From: Mycobacterium gordonae
Lineage (GTDB): Bacteria; Actinomycetota; Actinomycetes; Mycobacteriales; Mycobacteriaceae
Assembly (NCBI RefSeq): GCF_017086405.1
Contig: NZ_CP070973.1
Coordinates: forward strand, 5,860,739 to 5,924,738
Direction of reading: 5' to 3'
DNA length: 64,000 bases
Below, piece after piece: positions 25,000-33,811 of this stretch (positions are counted from its first letter, which is position 1; each line of letters begins with the position of its first letter). The notes under the pieces were generated by a model. The model had not been told where the DNA came from and did not search any database. It saw only the letters and a program-made list of their open reading frames with translations. The position numbers and the translations under genes are program-made.

Positions 25000-25956
25000 C
25001 TAGCCGCGGAGGGTGACATGCGGACTCTCGCCGTAATGCTGCCGATAGTAGACGGCGAAGCGGCCCAGATGCCCGAATCCCCATCGCCGCGCGACGCCGC
25101 CCACGGTCACCGTTTCCTGGTCCCCCGCGACAAGGTCGAGATGGGCTTGGTGCAAGCGGACGCGGCGTACGTATTCCATCGGCGTGCAGTCACGGTGTTT
25201 ACGGAACATGTACTGCAAAGCCCGCGGAGTGACGTAGACCGCGCCCGCGATGTCGGTCAGCGAGATGTCGGTGTCGGCGTTGTCTTCGATGAACGCGATG
25301 GCGCGTCTGAGCAGGACCGGGGTGCTGTCGCGTCGGTCCTGGGCGATCGGCTCCAACTCCGCGGTGCTGGGGAAGGCGGCCAGCATGCTCGCCGCGACGT
25401 AACGCTGCGCGGCACTCACGACGAGCGGGTTCCGGCCCGCGTCCGGGTCCACAGCCACCGATTCGCGCACGTGGTCCAGCGCGGCGACCAACTGCGCGCC
25501 GGCAGCCGGGGATATCGGGACCGAGCCGGTGAGCCGCACCATGTCCCGGGGATCCGGCGAGTCGGCCGCGACGAGGCTGAGCAGATCCCGGTCCAGGGAA
25601 TAGACGTCGGCATTCGTGTGGCGGCACATCCCGATCAGCGACTCGCCCGCGACGGCGCCGAAAGCCCCGACCTGACCCGCGCCGAATCCTTGGAAAGCAC
25701 CCCGTTCGACGCGGGCGTCGATGCTGCCCGAATGGACTCGGACCAGCAGGATCCGCTCTGGGGGAACCATGGCGTAGCTGAAGGTGTAGTCGAAGTGGGC
25801 GACATCGACACTCGTCGACCCGACCATAGACCGCTGCAGCCGACTCCGGGTCGGTAGCCCGTGCTCACCCGCCGCCATCCGGATGCGCCCGAAGCTGGCG
25901 CTGACAACCTCCTCGGCCTCGCCGAGGTCGGTGGTGTCGAGTAGGACAGTGAACAT
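25000..25956 (-). CDS. AraC-family transcriptional regulator
   Basis: A 318-aa DNA-binding protein. The C-terminal 100 residues form the two-helix-turn-helix AraC domain: DISLTDIAGAVYVTPRALQYMF, then PMEYVRRVRLHQAHLDL and WGFGHLGRFAVYYRQHYGESP. The N-terminal 200 residues are an AraC-ligand-like sensor, effector unknown. ATG start at 25956. It may control itself or the downstream sigma-factor regulator gene, 50 bp away on the same strand. Confidence 0.82.
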   Translation of the reverse strand: MFTVLLDTTDLGEAEEVVSASFGRIRMAAGEHGLPTRSRLQRSMVGSTSVDVAHFDYTFSYAMVPPERILLVRVHSGSIDARVERGAFQGFGAGQVGAFGAVAGESLIGMCRHTNADVYSLDRDLLSLVAADSPDPRDMVRLTGSVPISPAAGAQLVAALDHVRESVAVDPDAGRNPLVVSAAQRYVAASMLAAFPSTAELEPIAQDRRDSTPVLLRRAIAFIEDNADTDISLTDIAGAVYVTPRALQYMFRKHRDCTPMEYVRRVRLHQAHLDLVAGDQETVTVGGVARRWGFGHLGRFAVYYRQHYGESPHVTLRG

Positions 25957-26766
25957 TTGCGCGGGCTTTCAATAGCGACCACTACCGCGGCATCGTGTTG
26001 AACCGACAAGGCCCATTATCCAACAAGGGCCCTGCTAATCCAGCAAAACTGGCGACCTGGCCCGGTGTCGCTGGCGGCCGTCATCGACGATCGTTTGCAT
26101 AGCGTGCCCTTTGGGGTCACCAGGACTGCTCCACCATCCGTCCGCGAGGCCCGGCCGCCCGACACGCGGGCGTGATCGTTCGAGGCCGCCTTGGCCGAGA
26201 TCTCCGGCCCGCTCCTCGAATTCCTGGTCGGCGTGATCAGCAGGGCGAAAGAGGCGCAGCAGGTTACCGCGGACGCCGAATCCGGTGAAATCGGATTGTC
26301 CTTCCCCACTGGGCCTTTCGCCGGCTGGCCACCGAAAAGCACGACGGCGAGCGGTTACGCCGTTATGCGACAACGATTTCAAAGGAATAGAGACACGATG
26401 AATCGCTGCGGCATTGAGGGTTGCCGGGACTTCCTGGCCAGACGGACGGCGAAGCCGATCTGATCAACCGGCGACTGGCGAACCGGGAGCGGTTCTTTCA
26501 CGACCTGAAGCCAACCCGGTGCCCTCGGCCCACCCCGCAGATCGCGCGAGACTTTCCTGCGAAATCTGCGCCGCCGCCGACCCGAATCCGGGTTCTTGCT
26601 GCGCTCACTTGCCAGCCTCGAGACGTGTGACCTAGGTCCCTAAAGCACGGGACCTGTGTCATCAGATCGGAAAGGCCCGCGATTACTCGGACGGGCGCGC
26701 GTAGCGTCTCGACATTGTCGTGAGGATTTTCCTCGGACTGGTCGCCCGCTCGTGATGGGGGTTAGC
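25957..26766. other. Non-coding stretch between the AraC gene and PE_PGRS
   Basis: About 810 bp without a convincing gene. Open frames of around 90-115 codons exist on both strands (for example plus 26191-26463 from a TTG) but lack a ribosome site and recognisable motifs. The visible signal is a perfect 7-bp inverted repeat at 26634-26655. The PE_PGRS promoter should lie between about 26600 and 26766. Confidence 0.5.
26634..26655. promoter_or_regulatory. Perfect 7-bp inverted repeat upstream of PE_PGRS
   Basis: AGGTCCC (26634-26640) and GGGACCT (26649-26655) are separated by TAAAGCAC, 112 nt before the PE_PGRS start. It could be an operator or a hairpin. Arm order is opposite to that of a DosR box (GGGAC...GTCCC), so it is not called one. 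Confidence 0.4.
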
Positions 26767-29256
26767 ATGTCTTCTTCTCTGTTCGCCGCGCCCGACGAGT
26801 TTGCCGCAGCGTCTTCCAGCTTGACCAGCCTGGGGTCGTCGATCAGGGAGGCCCGCGCGGCAGCGCAGGGTTCGACGACGTGGATTGCGGCGGCTGCTGA
26901 GGATGAAGTCTCGGCGGCGGTCGCGACGTTGTTTGGTGGTTATGCCCAGCAGTTCCAATCGCTGGGTGCTCAGGTGTCGCTGTTTCATGACCAATTCGTG
27001 CAGGCGCTAAATGGCGGTGGGTTTTTGTATGCCACCACCGAGGCTGCCGCCGCGTCGCCGCTGCAAGCGGCCGCGGCGGCGGCTGCGGGGGTGCAAGACG
27101 CGATCAATGCGCCGGTCCAGCAGTTCACCGGGCGCCCGCTGTTCGGGCCAGGCACCAATGGGGCGCCGGGCACCGGGCAGGCCGGTGGGCCCGGTGGATG
27201 GTTGTGGGGCAACGGAGGCGATGGCGGGTCAGGCACGCCGGGTACAGTCGCCAGCCCCGCCGGCGGCAGTGGTGGCGCCGGTGGGTCGGCGTTCCTGTTC
27301 GGCACCGGTGGTCACGGCGGGTCCGGCGGGACCGCCTATTCGGGCAGCGGCGCGGTCGGCGGTACCGGAGGCAACGGGGGTGCTGGTGGGCTGCTGTTCG
27401 GCGGCGGCGGGGCCGGTGGTGTCGGTGGGCTGGGTGCGGCCGGTTCAGCAACAGCGGCGGCCGGCATGGGTGGTCATGGCGGGGCCGGCGGCACCAGCTA
27501 TCAGCTGTGTGGAGCCGCCGGTGCCGGTGGTGCCGGTGGGCAGGGCGGACCCGGCTATAACCCGACCGCCGACCCGATGGCCGCGCCCGGTGCGGCTGCC
27601 GGCCGCGGCGGCCCGGGCGGGGTCGGTGGTGTCGGGGGCCACGCTGTCGGGCTGTTCGCGGCCGGCGGGGCCGGCGGTGTCGGCGGGGACGGTGGCATGG
27701 GTGGGACGGGCGCGCAGGGCGCCGCGGGCACGCAGTTCGCCAGCGCCGGTAGCGGCGGTATAGGCGGCGACGGCGGCACCGGTGGCGTCGGCGGAGCCGG
27801 TGGCTCGGGCGGATTCTTGGGGTCCGCTGGTGCCGCAGCTAGCGCCGGTGACGGCGGCAGGGGCGGCACCGGCGGGCTGGGCGGCGTCGGCACCTCGACG
27901 AGCGGGGGTGGGTCTGGCGGTACCGGCGGCAGGGGCGGCCTTTCTGGCGGCGTCGGTGGCACCGACGGTGCCGGCGGAGACGGCGGTCACGGCGGCAGCG
28001 GCGGGGCTGACGGTACGGGTGCGACCGCTGGCGCCGGCGGGGCCGGCGGCGCAGGCGCAGCAGCCACCAGCGGCGGGCCGGGCTACGGCGGTGGCGGCGG
28101 CGGTGGCGGCGGGGGCGCCAGGGTGGTGTCCACCGGCGGTGGCACGGCCAGCGGTAGCGCGATCGGCGGTGTCGGCGGCATCGGCGGCGCCGGTACCACC
28201 GTGGCGCCGGGCGGCGTTGGCGGTACCGGAGGCAACGCCACCCTCTTCGCCAGCGGGGCAGGCAGCTCCGTCACCGGAACTGCCACCGGCGGGGACGGCG
28301 GGGTCGGTGGAACCAGCTCCGCGACCGGCGGCCGCGGCGGCAACGCCAGCGTCAGCGCTAGCGCGGGTGGCACCGTCACTGGCACAGCCACCGGTGGCGT
28401 CGGGGGCGCGGGCACCAGTGGCAGCGGCGGCGCCGGCGGGAGCGGCTACCTATTTGCCAATTCAGGCGGCTCCGCCAGCGGGACCGCCAGCGGCGGCATC
28501 GGCGGCGCGGGCACCACCGGCGGCCGCGGCGGCAACGGAGGCGTCGCCCGGATCGGCGGTTATAACGGCGGCACCGCCACTGGAACGGCCACCGGCGGCC
28601 TCGGCGGTGCGGGCGCCACCAACGGCCGCGGCGGTTCCGGCGGCGGTGGCTACATCGCCGCCAGGGGCGCGGGCACCTCCGTCAGCGCCATCTCCACGGG
28701 CGGCGCCGGCGGCGCGGGCTCCACCGGCGGCATCGGCGGCTACGGAAGCTACAGCTCCATCAGAGGCTATTACGGCGGCGCCGTCACTGGCAGCACGGCG
28801 ACGGGCGGCGGCGGTGGGGCGGGCCTCGGTGGCGGCCGCGGCGGCGTAGGGGGCGGCGGCACCCTCTTCGCTAATGGGGCGGGCAGCTCCGTCAGTAATA
28901 GCTCGGCAACCGGCGGGCTCGGCGGGGCCGGTACCGGCAGCGGCAACGGCGGCGCCGGAAGCCTCGGCCGAATCAATGCCGTCGGGGGTGGCACGGTCAG
29001 TGACAGCGCCACCAACGGCGGGGCCGGCGGTGCCGGCATTACCAACGGCAGCGGCGGCACTGGCGGGGAATCCGTCTTCCAGGCAAACGCCGGCGGCACC
29101 ATCACCACCAGCACCGGCACCGGCGGCAACGGCGGTAGCGGCACCGGCTCAGGCAACACCGGCGGCAACGGCGGCTCCGCCGACCTCACGGTTCCCCCTC
29201 CCGCCGTCGTAACGGGAGACGTGATCATCGGTACACCCGGCGCGAATGTGCCGTGA
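26767..29256 (+). CDS. PE_PGRS family protein with a modular Thr/Ser-Gly C-terminal region
   Basis: From the ATG at 26767 the protein is 829 aa. Residues 1-95 are a PE domain (SSSLFAAPDEFAAASSSL to NGGGFLYATTEAAAASPL). A YATTE segment fits the YxxxD/E type VII secretion signal, so it is expected to be exported by ESX-5. After a linker ending in PLFGPGTNGAPG comes a GGxGG-rich PGRS stretch. From about residue 450 to 815 (28110-29200) it changes to about ten copies of a 33-36 residue module, each with a Thr/Ser-rich core such as TGTATGG, followed by GGAG and ending in a hydrophobic pair such as LF or RI. The C-terminus (TVPPPAVVTGDVIIGTPG) is unlike the usual PGRS ending. In-frame codons before 26767 are ignored because MSSSLF aligns with PE-domain starts. 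Function unknown; surface exposure is likely. Confidence 0.9.
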   Translation: MSSSLFAAPDEFAAASSSLTSLGSSIREARAAAQGSTTWIAAAAEDEVSAAVATLFGGYAQQFQSLGAQVSLFHDQFVQALNGGGFLYATTEAAAASPLQAAAAAAAGVQDAINAPVQQFTGRPLFGPGTNGAPGTGQAGGPGGWLWGNGGDGGSGTPGTVASPAGGSGGAGGSAFLFGTGGHGGSGGTAYSGSGAVGGTGGNGGAGGLLFGGGGAGGVGGLGAAGSATAAAGMGGHGGAGGTSYQLCGAAGAGGAGGQGGPGYNPTADPMAAPGAAAGRGGPGGVGGVGGHAVGLFAAGGAGGVGGDGGMGGTGAQGAAGTQFASAGSGGIGGDGGTGGVGGAGGSGGFLGSAGAAASAGDGGRGGTGGLGGVGTSTSGGGSGGTGGRGGLSGGVGGTDGAGGDGGHGGSGGADGTGATAGAGGAGGAGAAATSGGPGYGGGGGGGGGGARVVSTGGGTASGSAIGGVGGIGGAGTTVAPGGVGGTGGNATLFASGAGSSVTGTATGGDGGVGGTSSATGGRGGNASVSASAGGTVTGTATGGVGGAGTSGSGGAGGSGYLFANSGGSASGTASGGIGGAGTTGGRGGNGGVARIGGYNGGTATGTATGGLGGAGATNGRGGSGGGGYIAARGAGTSVSAISTGGAGGAGSTGGIGGYGSYSSIRGYYGGAVTGSTATGGGGGAGLGGGRGGVGGGGTLFANGAGSSVSNSSATGGLGGAGTGSGNGGAGSLGRINAVGGGTVSDSATNGGAGGAGITNGSGGTGGESVFQANAGGTITTSTGTGGNGGSGTGSGNTGGNGGSADLTVPPPAVVTGDVIIGTPGANVP

Positions 29257-29386
29257 CAGATCGCCGATGATCGACGCCCCGCGTCACCAGCCCGGCATGG
29301 GCTCGTGGTTTGCCCTATGTCCATTGTCATGCGTGCCGGGACGCGAAACGCGCGAAGCAGCACTTCGCCTTGCGACAGAACAAACC

Positions 29387-30196
29387 TCACACGATCATCA
29401 GCCCGGGGGGAATCCCCTCCGGGTCGCGCCAGAAGGCGTCGTGGATGAAGCGGTCGAACAGGTCCGGCGGTAGCAACGTATCGCGCTGTTCAGCCTTGAC
29501 CATGGGGCGCACGGTGTGCAGTCCGGGCGTGCCGGCGCGCTCGTCGAACTCGGTGACGTCGTATTGGACGTTGCTGAAGTCGTGGTCGAACACCGGCTCG
29601 CCGAGAAACGAGTAGACGGCCTGCATCGCCTTGGCCGGGTCGGTGCTCAGGGTTTCGTACTGCAGCAACAACAGTCGATCCCGTTGCGCGCCGTAGCAGG
29701 CCTGCTTGAGGGCATCGTAAGGGCCGCCGACCATGCCATCGGGCGCCACCACTTGTTGAGCGCGGCTATAGACCGTTCCGCCGGCACTGTAGTTGAAGAT
29801 CGACGACGGGCTGAAGACGTTGCGTTGGATCAACCGCTCGATGCTGTCCACCACCCACTGCAGTTCACGCACGCAGGCAATCACTTTCGCATCGGGAAAC
29901 AGTCTCGCAATCGCCGGCATCCACGCACACCAGCCGCGATTGGTGTCAAAGATCACCTCGGCGGTGGAGTCCGCATAGAAGTCGTCGAACAGCCCGCGCA
30001 GGATGCGCTCGCGCTTGGCGTCATCGATGAACACCGAGAACTCGTTGCGCCCGCTCATCTCGTCGAGCAGGGCACCGAACAGGCCCGCCAACGGACCCGA
30101 CATTCCCGCCTGGAACCGCGGGTTCTGGCGTAGCAACGCGGCTAGCAGCGTCGAACCCGAACGCGGCAGACCCGAGATGAAATGAATGGCTTTCAC
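29387..30196 (-). CDS. PAPS-dependent sulfotransferase family protein
   Basis: Protein of 269 aa starting with the 5'-phosphosulfate-binding loop FISGLPRSGSTLLAALL (about residues 6-22), diagnostic of sulfotransferases that use PAPS. A second family segment, KVIACVRELQWVVDSIERL (about 104-122), corresponds to the 3'-phosphate-binding region with Arg and Ser. Mycobacterial relatives (Stf family) sulfate trehalose, glycolipids or menaquinone; the acceptor here is unknown. GTG start at 30196. Convergent with PE_PGRS across about 130 bp that holds nothing recognisable. Confidence 0.82.
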   Translation of the reverse strand: MKAIHFISGLPRSGSTLLAALLRQNPRFQAGMSGPLAGLFGALLDEMSGRNEFSVFIDDAKRERILRGLFDDFYADSTAEVIFDTNRGWCAWMPAIARLFPDAKVIACVRELQWVVDSIERLIQRNVFSPSSIFNYSAGGTVYSRAQQVVAPDGMVGGPYDALKQACYGAQRDRLLLLQYETLSTDPAKAMQAVYSFLGEPVFDHDFSNVQYDVTEFDERAGTPGLHTVRPMVKAEQRDTLLPPDLFDRFIHDAFWRDPEGIPPGLMIV

Positions 30197-30574
30197 GGCA
30201 CACCCCTGACCTCAATTCCGCGCCATGAAATACCCGGCGGACGTCTACCCCGTGTAACGCCGTCATATTAACCGATCGCAAATTCCTTTATCGGCGATCG
30301 CACAGGAACGCGGCCGCCTGTCCAAGCTCATCACCCCGGCTTCTGGGAACACTGGATCGGAACAATCGCCCGGTCGAGGCCCCCAGCCGCCGCGGCGGCC
30401 GCCAGCCGCTACACCTGGAATACCTCGTTGGCAAAGTAGGACTATGCGGGCAGCGATGTCTCGCACTGGTGGAGGTACTGGTGACTGGTGGAGGCATTGG
30501 GAGGAACTCGACCGTCGGAGACAAATCGGATCCGGATAAGACATCCCTTAGCGGGAAGGGCATTGCGAGTGCTG
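30197..30574. other. Intergenic stretch between sulfotransferase and bestrophin genes
   Basis: 378 bp without a supported gene. ACTGGTGGAGG occurs twice (30465-30475 and 30484-30494), a 19-nt-period direct repeat of no known meaning. The AT-richer part near 30260-30295 could hold the sulfotransferase promoter. Confidence 0.45.
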
Positions 30575-31438
30575 CTAAATGCCTGCCTGGGCGTAAACGT
30601 TCTTGTGAATCGTTTCGCAGATGTCCTCGAGCGGAAGGTCATTCGCGTCATCGCCGAAGGGGCTTTCAATCTCGACGCCGATTTCCTCGATGCCGAAGAA
30701 TGTGTAAGCGATGATCAGGACGTCGACAATTGTGGTCCAGCCGAAGGTGTCGACCATGGCGAACGGGAGGGTGAAGCAATAGAGCACAAGGGCCCGGCGC
30801 AGGTGAACGGCGTAGGCGAAGGGCATCGGCGTTTTGTGAATTCGTTCGCAGCCGCCGAGGTAGTCGACCAGGAGCTGAATGTTCTGGTCCATCGACGTGA
30901 GCATGATGTCAGAGATCAGGCCGCGCTCGCGGGCCTCCCGGAGGCAGTCGGACATGTTGCCGGCGACAGCGAGAGCGGGATGTTGGGCGTCGATCGCCTT
31001 CTGCGCCTCGGCGGGCGGAAGTTCGGTGATTTGCGGTCCGAGGCCTTCGGTACCGCGCAGGCGGTGCATGGCCGCCCAGGCAAAGGCAGCTGTCCATCGA
31101 GTGAGTCGGGCGACCAGCGCCGGATCCCCCTTGATGTACACGCTGGCGCTCCGGACGAGGTTCCGTGTTTCATTCACGATCCCTCCCCATAGTTTGCGCC
31201 CCTCCCAGAAACGGTCATAGCTGGAGCTGGTGCGGAAAACCAGAAGGAGACCAAGGGCGAGGCCCATTAGTGTGTGCAGCTGGATGGGCATGCCGACCGG
31301 CGCGACATAGTTGTGAAAGGCCACGACCGCCGCCGACCAGGCGACGCATAGGGAGACTCGGCCGATGATCTCCCGGACCAGCGAGCCGCGGATGTCAAAA
31401 AAGTGGTCCAGCCATTTGTGCGAATCGTATTGGATCAT
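30575..31438 (-). CDS. Bestrophin-family anion channel-like membrane protein
   Basis: A 287-aa membrane protein with the bestrophin/UPF0187 signature RTSSSYDRFWEGRKLWGG (about 69-86), an upstream hydrophobic pair of helices (about 28-67), and a C-terminal segment (VDVLIIAYTFFGIEEIGVEI) matching the conserved Glu-rich end of the family. Bacterial bestrophins form pentameric ion channels; selectivity cannot be read from sequence. ATG start at 31438. GC content looks a little lower than in neighbouring genes, which may hint at transfer. Confidence 0.82.
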   Translation of the reverse strand: MIQYDSHKWLDHFFDIRGSLVREIIGRVSLCVAWSAAVVAFHNYVAPVGMPIQLHTLMGLALGLLLVFRTSSSYDRFWEGRKLWGGIVNETRNLVRSASVYIKGDPALVARLTRWTAAFAWAAMHRLRGTEGLGPQITELPPAEAQKAIDAQHPALAVAGNMSDCLREARERGLISDIMLTSMDQNIQLLVDYLGGCERIHKTPMPFAYAVHLRRALVLYCFTLPFAMVDTFGWTTIVDVLIIAYTFFGIEEIGVEIESPFGDDANDLPLEDICETIHKNVYAQAGI

Positions 31439-31650
31439 AATTAATTTCGCGTAGTTGGGTTAGATGGGCTCAACGGGCGCGGGCTTCTTCGTGAGAGCTT
31501 CGTGGCGACGGCCATGCCAAGTTTCAAACTGCGAATCATGCCCCTGCCGCACCACCGCCGGATGGATGAAGCTCGCGCCATCACCAGGGAACGCTACACA
31601 ATCGCCACACCATCGACCCCACCACGACTACCGGCCCAACCAAAACGAAA

Positions 31651-31669
31651 CCCCGGCCGATGGCCGGGG
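31651..31669 (-). terminator. Strong intrinsic terminator after tRNA-Ala
   Basis: CCCCGGCC and GGCCGGGG form a perfect 8-bp GC stem with a 3-nt loop. Read on the minus strand it is followed by TTTCGTTTT, a clear U-rich tail, 31 nt past the tRNA 3' end. This is one of the few textbook Rho-independent terminators in the window. Confidence 0.8.
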
Positions 31670-31700
31670 AATCTGTAACCGGTGACGCGACTCATCACAC

Positions 31701-31776
31701 TGGTGGAGCTAAGGGGATTCGAACCCCTGACCTACTCGATGCGAACGAGTCGCGCTACCAACTGCGCCATAGCCCC
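31701..31776 (-). tRNA. tRNA-Ala (anticodon CGC)
   Basis: A 76-nt cloverleaf including an encoded CCA. The acceptor stem pairs GGGGCTA with TAGCTCC (one G-T pair). The D arm has GCGC...GCGC around AGTTGGTA, the anticodon arm ACTCG-TTCGCAT-CGAGT, and the T arm AGGGG-TTCGAAT-CCCCT. Anticodon CGC reads GCG (alanine). A strong terminator follows. Confidence 0.96.
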
Positions 31777-31825
31777 TGATCGCTAAGCAGGCTACCAGCC
31801 GCGGTCGCGATGCAACGAACCGCGA

Positions 31826-32884
31826 CTACTGTCCGACAGCGCGCGGCAGGTCGCGAGGCCAACCGTAGTTGCGCATCGGCACCGCATAGTCCAGGTGCTC
31901 GAAAATCGGGTCCTCGTCGTCGATCTCCAAGACCACCGCGCCCGGGCGACGCAACCGCGAGGGAACCAGGTCGTATTCGCGGTCCTGGGTGTTCTCCACG
32001 CCCAGCCGGCTGCGCGCCATCCGCTGCATCCGGCGCCGGCGCACCTTCTCCTCGATCTTGGTCTGCCGCCGCAGGTAGAACAGGTACATCAAGGTGACTG
32101 TGGTCGCAAACGCGCACAGCCACCACGCCGTCGGCGTTACCTCGAAGGCGGCGATCGCCGACCCGACCAGCACAACCGCCATCGCCACCAGCACCCGCTT
32201 ACGGAACGTGTACTTGCGGGCGCTGACCGCCGCGGCGGTCTTGTTGTCGAACCGGAGGCGCCGGTTGACACCGACCGGGTAGACCGGTGGCGCGGCGTCC
32301 ATCTCGTCGTCGTCTTCCTCGGGCTCCAACCCGGAGGAGTCCTCGACGTACTCGTACTCGTCATCAGCAAGGTCGTCGTGCTCGACATCGTGCTCGTCGA
32401 TTGCCTCGGGCTCGACCGCAAGCAGCGCCGGCCCCTGAGACTGTGCCGCGCTGGCACCCACCGGCAGCGCAGGCGCGTTCTCGTCGATCACGTCGACGTC
32501 GAGGTAGTCGGGCTCGGCGTCGGCGGCCTCGGCCACCTGATCGGCCCGTGCCATCGCGGTGACGGCCGATCGCTGGGAAATCAATTCGTCGGTGTCGGCG
32601 TCGTCGGCCGCGTGATCGGTGTCAGCGTCGGCGAAGGCGCCGTCGATCGGCTCGGTGTCCCAGTCTTCCTCGGGCTTCCAGTCGGGGTCGCTGCGGTGAC
32701 CGGCCGCCGGACCGGTCCGCTTGAGCAGGCGGGCACCGGCACCGCCATTGAGCACTCTGGTCGCCAGGGCCAGGTCGCTGGTGCGCCGGACCGCGTCGCG
32801 CTTGCTGATCAGCATCGGCACCAGCACGAACAACCACAGCACCACAAGCGAGATCCACAACAACGATTGCGGGATGCTTGGCAT
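31826..32884 (-). CDS. Membrane protein with an acidic disordered region, GlpR-like (Rv0996-type)
   Basis: From the ATG at 32884 the protein is 352 aa. An N-terminal membrane helix (MPSIPQSLLWISLVVLWLFV) is followed by a long Asp/Glu-rich, probably disordered cytoplasmic stretch (about 70-205). Two membrane helices near residues 225-270 follow, then a conserved-looking tail (DDEDPIFEHLDYAVPMRNYG). It lies next to rimJ and the MoeA-like gene as Rv0996 does. In Corynebacterium glutamicum the neighbour of the MoeA-like protein Glp is its membrane receptor GlpR, acting with FtsZ and Wag31 at the septum. The same role is proposed here by synteny and layout. In-frame codons upstream of 32884 lack support. 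Confidence 0.65.
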   Translation of the reverse strand: MPSIPQSLLWISLVVLWLFVLVPMLISKRDAVRRTSDLALATRVLNGGAGARLLKRTGPAAGHRSDPDWKPEEDWDTEPIDGAFADADTDHAADDADTDELISQRSAVTAMARADQVAEAADAEPDYLDVDVIDENAPALPVGASAAQSQGPALLAVEPEAIDEHDVEHDDLADDEYEYVEDSSGLEPEEDDDEMDAAPPVYPVGVNRRLRFDNKTAAAVSARKYTFRKRVLVAMAVVLVGSAIAAFEVTPTAWWLCAFATTVTLMYLFYLRRQTKIEEKVRRRRMQRMARSRLGVENTQDREYDLVPSRLRRPGAVVLEIDDEDPIFEHLDYAVPMRNYGWPRDLPRAVGQ

Positions 32885-33143
32885 GATGACCTGCTCTCTT
32901 CGGTTGCGATCCCCGCGAGGCCTGATCGTTGACCTGCGTGGCCGGGTCGCTGCGACCAGGGCAATTACACACCTGTAATTTGCCTCTTTCAAGCATCACA
33001 CGCCACATATGTCACGCTAGCCACATTTTTATTTCGGTTGGGTGCGCGCCCTATGTGTGCAGGCATCGAGATTGCCGTCACGGTCGCCATCAGCGCCCGA
33101 TCACAGCCCTGACCGCCATCTCGGCGGAACATGGGGCAAAAAG

Positions 33144-33797
33144 TCAGAGCCAGCTGGCACGACCGGCCCGCACCAGCGTCGATGCCACCGATCCGTAAAC
33201 CTCTTCCACGGTCAGCGCCACCAGCAGGTGGTCGCGCCAGCCGCGGTCGACTTCCAGATACCGCCGCAGCAGGCCCTCTTCGCGGAAGCCTGCTTTCGCC
33301 AGCACAGCGCGGCTGGCGGCATTCTCCGGGCGGACGGTGGCCTCGACCCGGTGCAGCATCACCGGGCCGAAGCAGTGGTCGAGCCCCAAGGCGACCGCAC
33401 CCGTGGCCACCCCGCCGCCGGTGTGCTCACTGGACACCCAGTAGCCGATCCACGCCGACCGCAACGCACCGTGCGTGACATTGCCGATGGTGAGCTGCCC
33501 GCAGAACTGCCCGTCCAACTCGATCACGTAGGGCAGCATCCGCCCCTTGCGCGCCTCGGCGCGCAGCCCCGAGCACACCGCCGGCCACGCAGCCACGGAG
33601 TGACGCACCGACCAGTCACCATCCGTACTGGGCTCCCACGGCTCCAACTTCGCACGGTCGGCCAGCCGGATCCGGCTCCACTGCGCGCCATCGCGCATGC
33701 GCACCGGCCGCAACCGGATCACCCCGGCCGCGACTCGCAGCGGTCCCATGCTCAGCGGCCAGCCAGGATGGCGGGAATTGGATCGCAACAGGTTCAC
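33144..33797 (-). CDS. rimJ: RimJ-type GNAT acetyltransferase
   Basis: A 217-aa GNAT protein from a GTG at 33797; an internal ATG at 33749 would give 201 residues, close to the Rv0995 length from memory. Family segments are IRLRPVRMRDGAQWSRIR at the N-terminus, IGYWVSSEHTGGGVATGAVA (acetyl-CoA loop) and VRPENAASRAVLAKAGFREE. RimJ enzymes acetylate the N-terminus of a ribosomal protein, but distant relatives modify other amines, so the substrate here is assumed by orthology. Only 14 nt follow the MoeA-like stop. Confidence 0.8.
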   Translation of the reverse strand: MNLLRSNSRHPGWPLSMGPLRVAAGVIRLRPVRMRDGAQWSRIRLADRAKLEPWEPSTDGDWSVRHSVAAWPAVCSGLRAEARKGRMLPYVIELDGQFCGQLTIGNVTHGALRSAWIGYWVSSEHTGGGVATGAVALGLDHCFGPVMLHRVEATVRPENAASRAVLAKAGFREEGLLRRYLEVDRGWRDHLLVALTVEEVYGSVASTLVRAGRASWL

Positions 33798-33811
33798 GGG
33801 CCCCGCCGCGA

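Noticed and set aside
26191..26463. 90-codon open frame upstream of PE_PGRS
   Set aside because: TTG start, no ribosome site, no recognisable motifs; equal-length frames exist on the other strand.
26634..26655. DosR box upstream of PE_PGRS
   Set aside because: The arms are in the opposite order to the DosR consensus and the central bases do not fit.
31701..31776. tRNA-Ala as an integration site for a genomic island
   Set aside because: No repeated copy of the tRNA 3' end, integrase or composition change was seen next to it; the low-GC island starts about 6 kb away.
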